Of a stretch of 64,000 nt of DNA, positions 43,267-54,121 are shown in pieces. The notes beneath the pieces were generated by a model. It ran no database searches and was not told the DNA's origin. It worked only from the letters and a program-made list of their open reading frames with translations. The DNA comes from Cerrena zonata (taxonomy: Eukaryota > Basidiomycota > Agaricomycetes > Polyporales > Cerrenaceae): contig JASBNA010000013.1 in assembly GCA_038087015.1 (NCBI GenBank), positions 682,001 to 746,000 on the forward strand, in the 5' to 3' direction. Position 1 is the stretch's first letter. Each line of letters opens with the position of its first letter. Both the position numbers and the translations under genes were made by a program.

Positions 43267-44967
43267 CTACATACTCTTGAATACGGCACATTGTGGACTG
43301 GTGTGCTCCAAGCTAGAGCAATATTTGCACTTTTGTGAAGGACAATCAAAGCTAGAATGAGTTTGAACCGAACATCGAGAGCATATTTGGATAATATGTT
43401 TGATGATTAACTGAGTTGAATCTTGTGAGATTTTCTCTTTTGGTTCTGTAGCGGAATGGAAAAACATGGCACCTTGAATTTCAACAGTAGGTGCTCGAGA
43501 ATAAGGAATTAAAGACTCTTTGAGAGGGATCATTTCACAGAAAGGTTCTCGACACAGGTCAAGATGGTTTTTCAAAACGGTCGACGGACTAATTCCTATC
43601 GTGGGATCACCCCTTATTGTGAAAGATGCAAAAGGTGCAGTCAATTCACGAATAGTTAAACCCGATTTTATCGTAGGTGACATGTGAATAAATGTATTGT
43701 TGATAAGATCATAATAATTATTTAACTGATCCATACGTGAAGGGAAATCGCCTTTGTTTTGTGGGAAGTACCTGAAAGTTTCGGAAAGTGCTGGACGAAG
43801 AATGAAACATTTGATGTCAGGATTGAATTCAATTCTTTGAGTATAAGGAAACGTTACAACCAATTGTTTAAGACGGTTAAATTCTTTCCTTGTTACGTTC
43901 AATACTTTATCCATAGATAACATCATATTTTTTGAATACCTTATTTTGTCATCCTCCTTAGTATTGTCTTGTCTCTTCATTAATTTACTCAATTCAGCAG
44001 AATGTGAATTTTTAGCAGACTCTGTAGCGGGTATTGTTAAAACCAATTCATTCAACTCTTCTTCCTTTTGTTCGATGATTTTATTCCAAGCCGTAATGAT
44101 CTTGGCAGTAATCTCACTAGGTGTAAAAGTGTCATGTAAACTATTATCAACCTGGAAGTAAATTAAATCCCGGTTTTGGGTATCGATTGAAAAAAAAATT
44201 TGTCTAGCTTTCAATGATAAACTCTTCAACGTTCTAAGAAGATCTATTCTTTCCTGTTGATCTGTTTGGTAGTAAAACAAAAAAACAAGTTTCTTTCGTG
44301 ATTAAATTTTCTCCAATGATCTTCGTCTTCACATAGTTTCGATATGATATCTCTATCGGGATCTTCTCCGGTGTTGTAAAGTGTCTCAATGGCAAATGAA
44401 ACCACACTAGGATACTGGGAAGGTTCAAATCCAAAGAATTTACCAATATATGAGTATCTTTCGCAAAGTTTAGCGAAAGGTAAAATAGATTTACCTCCAT
44501 CATGGCCATTATTACTTCGTTCTTCTGTTAAGGTGCCTGCAGTCAGGGTTGGTAAATTAAAGAACCGAGAAGTCTCAGCTAGTGCCTCAGAAATCCCAGG
44601 GGTCTTCGATGGACTACTCTCAACTGAAGTACTCGTCTTAGTTGAATTTGTATCTAGGGACTTTTGTTTTTCAGGGCTACCGAGAGGGAATGGACTATAG
44701 GTACTTGAAACTTTTGAAGGAGATTTATGGACACCTTCGGTTGTTGATCGACCGTGCTCTAACTCTTTCGGAAGCTTCTCTTTCGGGCTGTTTGTCTTGA
44801 GAATGTACTGACCTTTCGGCAAGCTTATTCTCAGGGGCCGGATTTGAGTTCGCAGATGGACCCTGTTGATTAGGGGTCTTGTTCAATGGAGCCTGTTTGG
44901 GGCTAGAGTCAACCTTGAGTTGTAACGTTTTGTCACTCAGTTCATTGATAAGTAAATCAGTAGCCAT
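43267..44967 (-). mobile_element. Stand-alone LINE (Zorro-like) ORF1 / Gag-like gene with two zinc knuckles (two apparent frameshifts)
   Basis: Three overlapping frames combine into a 566-residue protein when one base is removed near 44760-44830 and one T is restored in the T-run at about 44279-44286. The N-terminal 150 residues are Pro/Ser/Lys-rich and disordered. The middle is helical and charged (KLMKRQDNTKEDDK, LNVTRKEFNRLKQL). The C-terminus holds two retroviral-type zinc knuckles of spacing C-X2-C-X4-H-X4-C: CSRCSVQTHSSFDC and CKYCSSLEHTSPQC. This arrangement fits ORF1 of L1-type LINEs such as Candida Zorro elements, or a Gag protein. No ORF2 follows on the minus strand and no LTR flanks it. 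It may be a truncated element or a host-retained gene. Confidence is high that it is retroelement-derived, moderate for LINE over LTR. Confidence 0.7.
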
Positions 44968-46114
44968 TTGTTCCTTTGTTGTTTTCTGGTAGTTGATAAA
45001 TAAATTGGACTAGGAATTTTTTTTGTTTTTTTTACTCTTCTTTTAATACTGAGCTACTGAGTTGAGAGGTAATTGTTGCCATCCAAAGAAGCATATCAGC
45101 TCTCCCGGAAACCATTTCTTGAGAATAAGATCGTTGGAAGTATTTTGGTGAAGGTTGAACTATTTTTTTTTTGAAATTGGCTTCTTTCATAGTTTTTTGT
45201 GTATTTTTTTTTTATTTTGCAATAATAATTATTCTGTTGGTGATTTGAAAATCCTAAACTTGATGTAGGTAACTATGATAATTAATGTCGAATGGATAAT
45301 TGACATGGGTGCTTCACGAATGATTTCAACACATGTTTTGGTTATGAGTTTATTATCTTATAAGATATATAATGTATAGTAAAAATTGGACCCGTTTTTT
45401 TTTTTTGTTCTTTTATCTAATCATGGTATTGAAATCGATTCATGAAAGTGATAATGAAAGGGATATATTTCCTTTTTACATCTAAACAGGAGTCTCTACC
45501 TCTGCTTTTTTGGTTTTACGTCATGTAGATTTGGTTTAGGTATAATTTTTGATTTCTATATATCTGAAGATATAGTAGAGCCGTAAGCGGAACTTCTCGA
45601 ACCATTAGTGAAATATTATAAGATTTATCGAAGTTTGCTATTAATAAAAGTCCCCCAAACCTTAAAAGCATCACTGGAAATCATCTGTTTGATTTCTTCA
45701 AAAAAATTTAATAAGTAGGGAACATAGGAATTATTTGTTATTGTATTTACCTGCAAAAAGTCGAAACTAATGAGATCTATTATTAGTATTCAGTGAGATA
45801 TGTAAGTACCTGTGAAGAAGTAAAAGAATTCAGTTGTCAAAACTCAGTATACTTGAACAGAATTATAAGGTAAAGGGCATTCTTGATTCCTTGATGTGAC
45901 TATTTTTGGTAACTGTGATGCAAAAAAAATTTCATTAATGGAAATACTTATCATTCCAGATAAACTAGGTTAAAATGACACTTTTATTCGTTGTAGGTAT
46001 CTTTTTTGGCTTCGTTAAACGGCTATTTTAGGCAAGTTTTTGTTATGAAAAATTTTATTAGCTTACTCTAACGTGGATATGGAAATCAAGAAATTTTCTC
46101 CTGCATGAAAATTC
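44968..46114. other. Intergenic region, no gene seen
   Basis: About 1.15 kb upstream of the ORF1-like gene, AT-rich with several T-runs (45163-45172, 45206-45215, 45396-45407). A TGCAAAAAAAA motif is at 45919. Nothing coding is recognised. Confidence 0.55.
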
Positions 46115-46206
46115 CTCCCGGTGGCCAAGCTGGCTAAGGCGCGAGACTGTAATGGGTTCTCCTCAAAGTAATCTTGAGATCGGGTGTTCGACTCACCCCC
46201 GGGAGA
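46115..46206 (+). tRNA. tRNA-Tyr (anticodon GTA) with an 18-base intron
   Basis: The acceptor is CTCCCGG with CCGGGAG and discriminator A. The T-arm is GGGTGTTCGACTCACCC. The anticodon loop is CTGTAA|A, interrupted after position 37 by an 18-base intron (46153-46170). This matches the known intron site and sequence context of yeast tRNA-Tyr. A T10 terminator follows. Confidence 0.96.
46153..46170 (+). other. Intron of tRNA-Tyr
   Basis: Eighteen bases, TGGGTTCTCCTCAAAGTA, between GTAA and ATCTTG of the anticodon arm. Removing them restores a CGAGA/TCTTG stem. Boundaries could shift by one base because of the flanking A. Confidence 0.9.
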
Positions 46207-46509
46207 TTTTTTTTTGCATCATAAAATGTTTTTTTTTTTTTATATTAAAGTTTAGTAAAATAATTGATAATAAAACCTTTGATAGTTCTGATTTGCTTTT
46301 TTTTACTTCGATAACATCGTCTTTGATGCTTTTTAGTGTTTTACAACTTCTACAATTTTTATAGAATTTTGCTAATTTTTCAGTTTATGATGTAAAATTC
46401 GAGTAATACTTCAACCAAGAAACCCATAACCAGTGAAAAGTTTCAATTTTACTCAGTTTTTGAAAAATACCTTAACCAGGTCATAATGAAGAATTTAAGA
46501 TATCCTGCC
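46207..46509. other. tRNA-Tyr 3' flank and SND2 upstream region
   Basis: About 300 bases. It includes the Pol III terminator (46207-46215) followed by GCATCATAAAA. The missing N-terminal codons of SND2 may lie here, but no frame or splice signal is convincing. Confidence 0.5.
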
Positions 46510-46945
46510 ATGGAAACTCCATTTGATTTCAATTGCAGTAAACTTGTTAGCATTATTGGTTATGCTTGTGTTCAAAAGACCTTCTGCTTATTTGATTTTT
46601 TCACTCCCAGCATTCTTCTGTCAATATACTTTAGAGAAAAGTGGTAGACCAGTTTACGAACTGGAAAATGGTTATTCAAAACTTATCAAATGGGGCCAAG
46701 ATTTGAAAGCTGAAGGTTTATTCGAGTATATGTTTGATTGTATCTACATTACTTGCTTAACCGACTTGCTAATGATTGTATTTGGTTCCAATAAGGTTTG
46801 GTGGTTATACCTGATAAACTCCTCTCTGTTACATCCAGAACCTATAATTGCGAATAACTTTGAATACACTAGAAAAGCATGTATTCTCCGTAAACGTGAA
46901 TTGAATATATTTTTTAATAAAAGACCACTGAAAGACTTGCGTTAA
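46510..46945 (+). CDS. SND2: Snd2 (TMEM208-type ER targeting factor), N-terminus unresolved
   Basis: Snd2 (Env10, YLR065C) is an ER membrane protein of the SRP-independent targeting pathway, homologous to human TMEM208. The readable frame (46523-46945) encodes ISIAVNLLALLVMLVFKRPS, then FCQYTLEKSGRPVYE, LKAEGLFEYMFDCIYITC and SNKVWWLYLI, with three or four hydrophobic segments, as in the family. Upstream, ATG 46510 starts METP in another frame. Removing one C at 46519-46520 would join it to HLISIAV and give 144 residues, against 181 in S. cerevisiae, where NLET precedes the first helix. The true start could also lie further upstream with another error or an intron. Confidence 0.8.
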
Positions 46946-47127
46946 GGGTAAACAAGTTTACAAATCGGTTTATATAAACATGATGTCGATTAGATATTTT
47001 CCAAAATGTATTGATTTGAAAAATTCTAAAAATATTTATACTAATGGGTCTTATCATAATAAAAAGTCACTAGGGACATTATACGAGAGATTCGTTAATT
47101 GAGTAGGGCTTCAAGCGTAGACTTTGG
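46946..47127. other. SND2 3' flank
   Basis: Short AT-rich spacer between SND2 and the LTR remnant. Nothing is recognised. Confidence 0.5.
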
Positions 47128-47722
47128 CTGCGAAAATATTATGCGGGTAGATCAGACATCGATCATATGTACAGAATGAACATAGTTCTCAAGCGGACTA
47201 ACTCGCAATAAGACATTAGTCAGATACAGACCAATCGATGAAGGTCTAGGGATGATGTGCGGGCCTGATAAATGTCAGAACCGATCTCATACATCATAGA
47301 GATTACAAACATTCTTTGTGAAATGTCATCGGGCCAGATATCATAATACATGTACATATAAATAAGTAAGTGATTCCATGTTAATGAAAGATTCTCTTTT
47401 AACTCTTTGTGGAGCGTGGACCTCCGTGACTATTCCTATTGGTTAATCGACGGGAGTATGGGCGATGCCCATGCAGAGTTTTTGATTCGGCAGTATACAT
47501 TCTACGTTTTATATAATAAATATCTGGCTTCTGTTGTATTAGTATTAATCGTAAAAAGTTATTTTCTCCCTTTGAATAGCAATAAAGGGATTATAATTCA
47601 TCATTAGTATGTATCTGGCTACTATGTTACGGAAGTTTGGTTGTCCATACTGGAACATATGTCTTTATTTTTTATAGATATGTGTGGTCGACAGAGGTGT
47701 GATCTACCCACATAACCCGATA
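47128..47722 (+). mobile_element. LTR retrotransposon remnant (solo LTR with inverted fragment)
   Basis: The forward part (about 47236-47722) matches the LTR family at 53.4-57.6 kb. It shares GATGATGTGCGGGCCTGA, the CCTATTGGTTAATNGA block, CTCCCTTTGAATA, TTAGTATGTATCTGGCTA and GTGTGATCTACCCACATAAC in the same order. The first part (47128-47235) reads as an inverted LTR 3' end (GGGTAGATCAGACATCGAT, ATTAGTCAGATACAGACC). No coding pol is present. Confidence 0.75.
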
Positions 47723-47941
47723 TGGCTTCCCCACCAGTATAAATATAATACTTGAGTTCATCCATGAATCGTTAGTGAGTTTTAAACATAATCGTAATGC
47801 TTAAAGGAAAGCGTACTTCATCGATGATATTACTTGCTGTTATAACTTCTTGACGACCATAGGACAAGATCTTATTTATTTGATGTCCAACTTCCAATGT
47901 TTTAAACTTTAATACTAACTCGAATTTAATTGGTATTTGAA

Positions 47942-48310
47942 ATGCCTCATCGAACTCAGTCCAACAACTCAAGCAGAAACTCTGATCCAACCCTAAATGA
48001 ATCATTAGCGGAGAATCTCAAGGGATACCAAGAGCTTGTGAGTAATCTTACCGATCATTTAAGAAGATTAGCTGATCAGGGTGAAGAACAACATTCGGCC
48101 CTAATCAATTTCAGGGAATTACTTTCCAAACAACTTGCCGAGCTGCAAAAACAAGCTGAAGCTCTGCAAAAGCGAGCTGAAATTTTTCAAAGACAGGCCG
48201 ATGAGTCGAGCAAACTGATCAAAGAAATGTTACTGAATTTGAAAGAGTTTCGCTCTGGTCGTATTACCTTCCCAACAAATCATCATATTGATAAGTTAGA
48301 TCTGATTTAA
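47942..48310 (+). CDS. Small coiled-coil protein downstream of the LTR, possibly a truncated gag
   Basis: A 122-residue ORF from ATG 47942, 220 bases after the LTR remnant, in the position gag occupies at 57667. It starts MPHRTQSNNSSRNSDP. Residues about 45-105 have clear heptads (LAELQKQAEALQKRAEIF, then QADESSKLIKEMLLNLKEF) and would form a coiled coil. There is no zinc knuckle. Similarity to the gag at 57667 is limited to composition and to an early Asn/Ser/Thr-rich then helical plan. It could also be an independent small gene. Confidence 0.45.
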   Translation: MPHRTQSNNSSRNSDPTLNESLAENLKGYQELVSNLTDHLRRLADQGEEQHSALINFRELLSKQLAELQKQAEALQKRAEIFQRQADESSKLIKEMLLNLKEFRSGRITFPTNHHIDKLDLI

Positions 48311-48815
48311 TAACAGAAAGGTTAATCTATATAATAAATTAGTTCTTTCCGCAATTGGTTACCTCTCCATACTAAAACACATATCTATAATTACCCGATA
48401 ATATATAAATTACAATCAAATATTCAGCTTCTTGACTTTCGGACATTCTTAAATACAAATGTATACAGAGAAGACTGCGGTAGCCACCAGTATATTTTTT
48501 TTGCACGTGTATTTTTATATATTAGAACTAAATACTAACTATATAGAGATAAAGAGAGTAGATAGAGATATATAAAAGGGTGCATACTGGAATAATATTC
48601 CCATCCACAAAAACAAAAATGAGTTTGTGCGTGCACAAAAGCCCGGAAACAGCCTCAGGTCAAACCTGCATCAAAAAACCACCGCAACCCACACCATCCA
48701 CCCATTAAAGCCTTATAAAACGCCTTTTTCAAAAAAATCTTAAAAGTACAAATTTTTTACTCTTAAAAAACATCCCCAGCAGCAAAACCCATCCTTTTCA
48801 GCCAGCAGAAAAATC
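48311..48815. other. Intergenic region, no gene seen
   Basis: About 500 bases between the coiled-coil ORF and tRNA-Thr. It contains a T-run followed by GCACGTG (48496-48508) and TATAGAGATAAAGAGAG-type purine repeats near 48541-48575. Confidence 0.55.
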
Positions 48816-48888
48816 GCCTTTATGGCCAAGTTGGTAAGGCACCTCACTAGTAATGAGGAGATCGTCAGTTCGAATCTGGCTGAAGGCA
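48816..48888 (+). tRNA. tRNA-Thr (anticodon AGT)
   Basis: A 73-base cloverleaf: acceptor GCCTTTA with TGAAGGC, discriminator A, anticodon loop CTAGTAA (AGT), and T-arm GTCAGTTCGAATCTGGC. It closely resembles S. cerevisiae tRNA-Thr(AGT). There is no intron. TTTTCTTTTT follows. Confidence 0.96.
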
Positions 48889-49167
48889 TTTTCTTTTTCC
48901 AGGCACGTGCGCCCCGCAATTTTAGTTTCTTTTTTCTAGTATTTATCCCGGAAATACGTGCCCCAACCAAAAACCATCACTGAGATTAAAAAAGCTTGGC
49001 ACAAGAAAAGGTAATTTCTTAGTATCATTAATTTATTACACTTTTTCTTAGCGTTTTAGTAGGAGTTTTAAAGGTTGGCGTCTATCTTTTCCGATTTTTT
49101 TTTATAAAAAATGATAGGTATTTTTTTTACCAACTACTTTTTTTTCCTTTAATTAAAAACAACAAGA

Positions 49168-50970
49168 ATGTCAGGTATGAATTACAACTTACATCCCATG
49201 TCTTATCTTAATGCCACTACCACTGATAGAATGATGGATTCAGAGATTGATATAGATATAGACGCTGTATCATCGACCTCGCCAACCAATAGCAGTCAAT
49301 CGGCCAATGGGTCCCCCCAGTCTTCGTTCACCTCGCAATCGACTGCCAATTCGCCTATTCATAACGAGAAACACCAACAGGGACAGGTGGCTGACCAGCG
49401 CCAGCTTGAAGCAAAGAATCAAATGTCGGTGCAACAAGCGCCTGTTCAACAGGTACCACAACAGTTTATCCCCCAAGCACAAGCTTTTTTGCCCGACAAC
49501 AACTTGAATGGGTTTTTTGGGTTGAATGGGAATGCTGGGGTTGTTTCCAAACCAGAAGAGAAGAAACCAGCTAAGAAAACCTATAGAAAGATTAAAGATG
49601 AAGATTTACAAGGACCATTCAAATGTCAATGGAAAACATGTAATATCATTTTCGATACTCCCGAATTATTATATGATCATTTATGTGATGATCATGTTGG
49701 AAGAAAAGCATCAAATAACTTATCTCTTACTTGTTATTGGGATAACTGTTTAACCACTACGGTTAAAAGAGATCATATCACTTCTCATTTACGAGTACAT
49801 GTACCATTGAAACCATTCCATTGTGATGTTTGTCCAAAGTCTTTTAAAAGACCTCAAGATTTGAAAAAACATACTAAGATTCATGAAGATGATCATCAAA
49901 GAAAATTGAAAAAATCTCAAAAGAAATTGATGAAGGAAGAACAACAGAGAAGACAACAAGATGATTTGAAGTATGACGGATTACATCCAAATCCCCATCA
50001 CCATTCTCATCCAATTTATCCTCCTGCTCCTCCTTTACCTTATGGTTATCAATCAAATGATTTGGGTTATAACTACCAACAAAATGATATGGACTTGAAT
50101 CGTAAAAGAAGATTTGATAATAATTCCCATCATAATATGTATGTGGTGAATAGTATTTTAAGTGATTTCAATTTTTACTCAAATAATACTGCTTCCAATA
50201 CTTTAAATCAAGATTTTTCAAATAAAAGAACTAAAATTGAACCTCAATATAATATGGATATGTTTAATAAATTGAATCATTTGGATGAAAACTTAAATCA
50301 ACATCAACAACATAATCCATCTTTTGGTACTTCTGCTACTTTAAACATCCACCCTCAACAGCAACAACAACAACAACAGCAACAACAACAACAACAGCAA
50401 CAACAACAACCTAACTTATACGAAGCCGAAAAATTCTTCAATTCTCTTTCTTCTTCAATTGATATGCAATATCAAAACTTGAATAATTCTACCGATAATT
50501 ATTCTCATCATTATTCTCAACATGGTAACTTATATCCATCTGTTCCTCAATTCCCAGCTACCAATATGGATTCCACCAAATCAGATCTTTTAACTAATAA
50601 CCATGGTATTGGCTATTCTCCAAGCTATCCTCAAGTTAATAGATCAAACTATTTAACAAATAACTCAACCAATTTGACTTCAGAATTTGGTGGCGTTAGT
50701 AATTACCAAAAATCTGGTCAAAAATTATCTAATGATGTTGATGAAGAAGAAGATTCATTATTAAACAATATTAATGATTCTTTGAATAAATTAACTTTGA
50801 AGAATGATGACAAATTGGATATCAATCTGGTTAAAAAACATAAAGAAATGATTCAATTGGTTTGTGATTACTTATCCTCTTTAAAGAAAGGTGAACATTG
50901 TGAAGTTAACAATATTAATGAAATTAATGAATCTGGTCGTAAATTATATCCCACAATCACTGCTTTTTAA
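49168..50970 (+). CDS. RIM101: Rim101/PacC pH-response transcription factor
   Basis: This 600-residue zinc-finger protein is activated by proteolysis at alkaline pH and controls pH response, filamentation and iron genes in Candida. The disordered N-terminus carries Asn/Ser/Gln-rich sequence. Three C2H2 fingers of the PacC pattern span about 152-248: [40 protein letters not shown] and [20 protein letters not shown] basic stretch ([14 protein letters not shown]) follows. The C-terminal half is Asn/Gln-rich with an 18-residue Gln tract. Near the end an acidic region and [19 protein letters not shown] match the conserved tail processed by Rim13. The frame is intact. The upstream T-tracts probably lie in the leader. 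Confidence 0.96.
   Translation: MSGMNYNLHPMSYLNATTTDRMMDSEIDIDIDAVSSTSPTNSSQSANGSPQSSFTSQSTANSPIHNEKHQQGQVADQRQLEAKNQMSVQQAPVQQVPQQFIPQAQAFLPDNNLNGFFGLNGNAGVVSKPEEKKPAKKTYRKIKDEDLQGPFKCQWKTCNIIFDTPELLYDHLCDDHVGRKASNNLSLTCYWDNCLTTTVKRDHITSHLRVHVPLKPFHCDVCPKSFKRPQDLKKHTKIHEDDHQRKLKKSQKKLMKEEQQRRQQDDLKYDGLHPNPHHHSHPIYPPAPPLPYGYQSNDLGYNYQQNDMDLNRKRRFDNNSHHNMYVVNSILSDFNFYSNNTASNTLNQDFSNKRTKIEPQYNMDMFNKLNHLDENLNQHQQHNPSFGTSATLNIHPQQQQQQQQQQQQQQQQQQPNLYEAEKFFNSLSSSIDMQYQNLNNSTDNYSHHYSQHGNLYPSVPQFPATNMDSTKSDLLTNNHGIGYSPSYPQVNRSNYLTNNSTNLTSEFGGVSNYQKSGQKLSNDVDEEEDSLLNNINDSLNKLTLKNDDKLDINLVKKHKEMIQLVCDYLSSLKKGEHCEVNNINEINESGRKLYPTITAF
50356..50409 (+). repeat. CAA/CAG tract encoding 18 glutamines in RIM101
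   Basis: Eighteen consecutive Gln codons (residues 397-414). Confidence 0.95.
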
Positions 50971-51114
50971 AGCATATTAAGACTTTTATATCCTATTATT
51001 TTATTCAATTCTGGTTGGTTGGTTGTTTTTCTTATTATTATTATTATTTTTCTCCCCGTTTGTAACGTTATATGTATTGAAATATAAACTATTTTATTCT
51101 ATTTACAGTTGAAA

Positions 51115-52347
51115 TTAATAATTCCATGTAGATTTCAAAACCCCGGATCCAAGAACCGTATTACCATGATAAAGAACAACGTTTTGACCTGGTGCCATTG
51201 CCCGGGCTTTATCCTTGATTTTTATTTTCACTTCATCTTTATCTTGATTAAATTCAAAAACTTGATCAGGTTCTTGTAGAGATCTATATTGCAAGGTTAG
51301 CTCTTTTGAATTTAAAAACTGACTTGGATTTTCAATTATCCATTCCCAATCACTAACACTCAACCCATTTTGATATAATTTAGGATTATCTCGACCTTTA
51401 ACAATCACTAATTCATTTGTTTCAAATCGCTTCTCACTAATGAACCAAACACCTTTATACTCTGGATTACCTTGTGGCAATGAGATCCCCAGTTTTTGAC
51501 CAATAGTGGCATGCCATAAACCTTTATGTTGGCCCCATATTTTACCATCTTCAGTTATTATATTACCAGGATTTGGTTCAATATATTCATTTAAAAATTC
51601 TCGAAAACTTGAAGTTTCTTGCCCAACAAAACACAAACCATCCGAATCAGGCTTTTCAGCAATATGTAATTGAAAACCTTTTGCAAGTTTTCTAACATCT
51701 GGTTTTATCATATGTCCAATTGGTAATAATACTTTAGATAATGCTTTTTTGGGGATATTAGATAAATAAAATGATTGATCTTTATTCCCATAGTAACCCC
51801 TTAGCAAATGGTACTCTCCTGTTTCTCTATGCTTCATTATTCTGGAATAATGCCCTGTTACCAACCACCAATTAGCCTTTGTATTCTGGAATTTATTGGT
51901 TAAATATTCAATCATTTTACCAAATTTAACATACTTATTACACCCAGTATCAGGGTTGGGCGTCAATCCCTTGGAGTACATCGATATCATTGGCTCAAAG
52001 ACTTGATTCCAATACTCTTTCTCAAAATTCACCCGTTCACAGGGTATTCCAATATGCTGACATATTTTTTGAACATCTTTCCAATCTGCTTCGATACATT
52101 TAGCAGTTTGAGTCCAATTTGCCATATATATCCCTCTCACATTACGGTACTTCGATGCATACATTGCAGCACTAACTGATGAATCAACTCCTGAGCTCAT
52201 AGCTATTATAATCTCATCTTCAGGTTTGGGTTCTTCTTGAACATACGTATTGGGTGCTAACTCATTGAAATGGGGCTTCACGTGGAACCGCCTTATACTT
52301 AGAGCTCTTGGTATCAAAAACCCTCTCCATCTTATTCGCGAGAGCAT
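51115..52347 (-). CDS. SLM3: Mitochondrial tRNA 2-thiouridylase (MnmA/TRMU type)
   Basis: The enzyme (MTO2/SLM3 in yeast) adds sulfur to the wobble uridine of mitochondrial tRNA-Lys, -Glu and -Gln. The 410-residue protein starts with a basic leader (MLSRIRWRGFLIPRALSIRR) suited to mitochondrial import. The PP-loop ATP motif is MSSGVDSSVSA (about 50-60). Catalytic cysteines appear in NPDTGCNKYVKFG and GLCFVGQ. WWLVTGHYSR and GNKDQSFYLS complete the conserved core. The C-terminal beta domain ends in GQNVVLYHGNTVLGSG. The frame is intact from ATG 52347. Confidence 0.95.
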   Translation of the reverse strand: MLSRIRWRGFLIPRALSIRRFHVKPHFNELAPNTYVQEEPKPEDEIIIAMSSGVDSSVSAAMYASKYRNVRGIYMANWTQTAKCIEADWKDVQKICQHIGIPCERVNFEKEYWNQVFEPMISMYSKGLTPNPDTGCNKYVKFGKMIEYLTNKFQNTKANWWLVTGHYSRIMKHRETGEYHLLRGYYGNKDQSFYLSNIPKKALSKVLLPIGHMIKPDVRKLAKGFQLHIAEKPDSDGLCFVGQETSSFREFLNEYIEPNPGNIITEDGKIWGQHKGLWHATIGQKLGISLPQGNPEYKGVWFISEKRFETNELVIVKGRDNPKLYQNGLSVSDWEWIIENPSQFLNSKELTLQYRSLQEPDQVFEFNQDKDEVKIKIKDKARAMAPGQNVVLYHGNTVLGSGVLKSTWNY

Positions 52348-52943
52348 CTGTCTAAACCTTTATGGTGATGAAGAATGGTAAATGAATAATGTTCTTAGTA
52401 ATCGGTTTTTTTTTTTTTTTTTCAGTCGTTTTTTTTTGTTCACTGTAGCAGTTTCGCTCTAAGATACTTATCAATTATTCAATTATCAATCGAAAGAAGT
52501 AAGCATAGATTTTAATAAGCTCTTCGTAACCCTTACAACCACACACGTTCATACACATGGCCGAGGATAAGCTAAAACATGGAAAAGTATATGCCCATTC
52601 GAAAGGTTCCTAACTGTCGGCCACTGCTTGAGGCCAACCACCCTTCAACCTATCTTTAATTCAGCAAATACACCCATTTTTACTTCCCATGACCTAGCAA
52701 GGAATCTCCCAATCTCTCCAGCCTCCTTTGTCCTTCTTCTTAATTATATAAATACTTGATTGCAAAAGTATCGTTGTTCAATACCAGGATCAATATCCTG
52801 CATGTAATGGCCCATCGCAGCCAAACAAAAAAAAGCGATGAGACCAAAAAGATCAATTTGTGATTCAGTCTTTTAAGCAATAAGGCTTTTCCTGTCACTG
52901 AACACAAACTAAGTAAAGCCAGGTAAATCCAAAAAAAGAAGGA
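52348..52943. other. Intergenic region between SLM3 and tRNA-Val copy 1
   Basis: About 600 bases with a T-run at 52407-52422. No protein is convincing; minus-strand frames here simply extend through the tRNA. Confidence 0.55.
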
Positions 52944-53017
52944 TGATTTTGCCCAGGATCGAACTGGGGACGTTCTGCGTGTTAAGCAGATGCCATAACC
53001 AACTAGACCACAAAACC
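52944..53017 (-). tRNA. tRNA-Val (anticodon AAC), copy 1
   Basis: A minus-strand 74-base cloverleaf: GGTTTTG with CAAAATC and discriminator A, anticodon AAC in TGCTTAACACGCA, T-arm CCCAGTTCGATCCTGGG. Identical in sequence to copies 2 and 3. Confidence 0.96.
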
Positions 53018-53449
53018 CTTCCTTGTTGAGTAAATTTGGCATGGTTAGTCAAGTTGGATAAACATTGAATTATATAGGTAAACTGATTCGAATTGGAAAC
53101 CTTGAATTTATGCCGACAGACAACATTCCAGGGCATGATAAACACTCACAGAGCCTTATCTCATAGAGAACTTTGTTATCCTATAACCAATTGAATACAA
53201 ATGAAGGATATGAACGCTCAAGACACGATTTCAGTTTTTGAGGGCCTTCCCACAACGGGAACTTTTAAAAAGAACCAGCTATAAACATCGATCCAATAGT
53301 ATTAGAACAGAGGGGAAGCGATAGGGTAGCTCACGGGTCTTGACACGTAAAAGGTTTGATACGTCCAAAACTCTCTGTTTCTGTAGAAGTTCATACCACG
53401 ATATTCAACCATTCAACCTTGTCTTAAACTCGGACATTTGTGCAAACTT
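53018..53449. other. tRNA-Val copy 1 5' flank
   Basis: About 430 bases, no gene recognised. It leads into the LTR cluster that starts at 53450. Confidence 0.5.
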
Positions 53450-54121
53450 TGTCAGACCTTGAAGGTCTGCAGATGATGTACTGGCCTATCTACATTGATA
53501 GGTATAATGCATCATCAGATGAAGACACACATTATATTTAATGTTTGTGTCAATCCATAAATGAGGCATTATTGTCAGACCGTGAAGGTCTGGCGGTGAT
53601 GTCTGGGCCTGATTCACATCAGGGCAGATCCCAGACATCATCAAGCTGAGGTTTAAGCAAAAGGCGTTACAAACATCTTTTGTGAAACAACATCGGAAGA
53701 GAGCATCTCTTACGAAAGTAAGTATATAAATAAGTAGGCATTTCCTCATCTGATGGAAATGCCTTGAAGACTTTTTGTGGTGTGGACCTAAGTGGCTAAT
53801 CCTATTGGTTAATGGATTAAAGAATGGGTCGATGACCTACAGAGAGTTTTCATTCGGTAATGACAATAATAATAATATATATATATATATATTACTTATG
53901 GCTTTTACTATATTAGCATTAATTGTAATAAAGTTATTCTCCCTTTAATAACAGCTAAAAGATTAATCTAATTAGTAAATTAATCCACCACTAATCGTTA
54001 TTAGTATGTATCTGACTAATAGCTAACTGCGTGTGTTATGGTCGTCCAGTCTGGTACAGATATCTACTTCGTAGATACTTGAGGACGATAGAGGTCTGAT
54101 CTACCCACATAACCCGATTAT
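53450..54121 (+). mobile_element. LTR fragments (truncated copy, then a near-complete copy)
   Basis: TGTCAGACCTTGAAGGTCTG at 53450 and TGTCAGACCGTGAAGGTCTG at 53573 mark two LTR starts; each contains a CAGACC...GGTCTG hairpin. The first copy ends after about 120 bases, the second continues through GGTTAATGGATT, TAGTATGTATCTGACTAAT and GATCTACCCACATAACCCG (about 54115). No coding sequence is between them. Confidence 0.75.
53876..53892. repeat. TA microsatellite inside the LTR
   Basis: Uninterrupted ATAT run following AATAATAATA, within the LTR copy. Confidence 0.85.

Noticed and set aside
46152..46364. 70-codon frame starting inside tRNA-Tyr
   Set aside because: It is an artefact of reading through the tRNA and its terminator.
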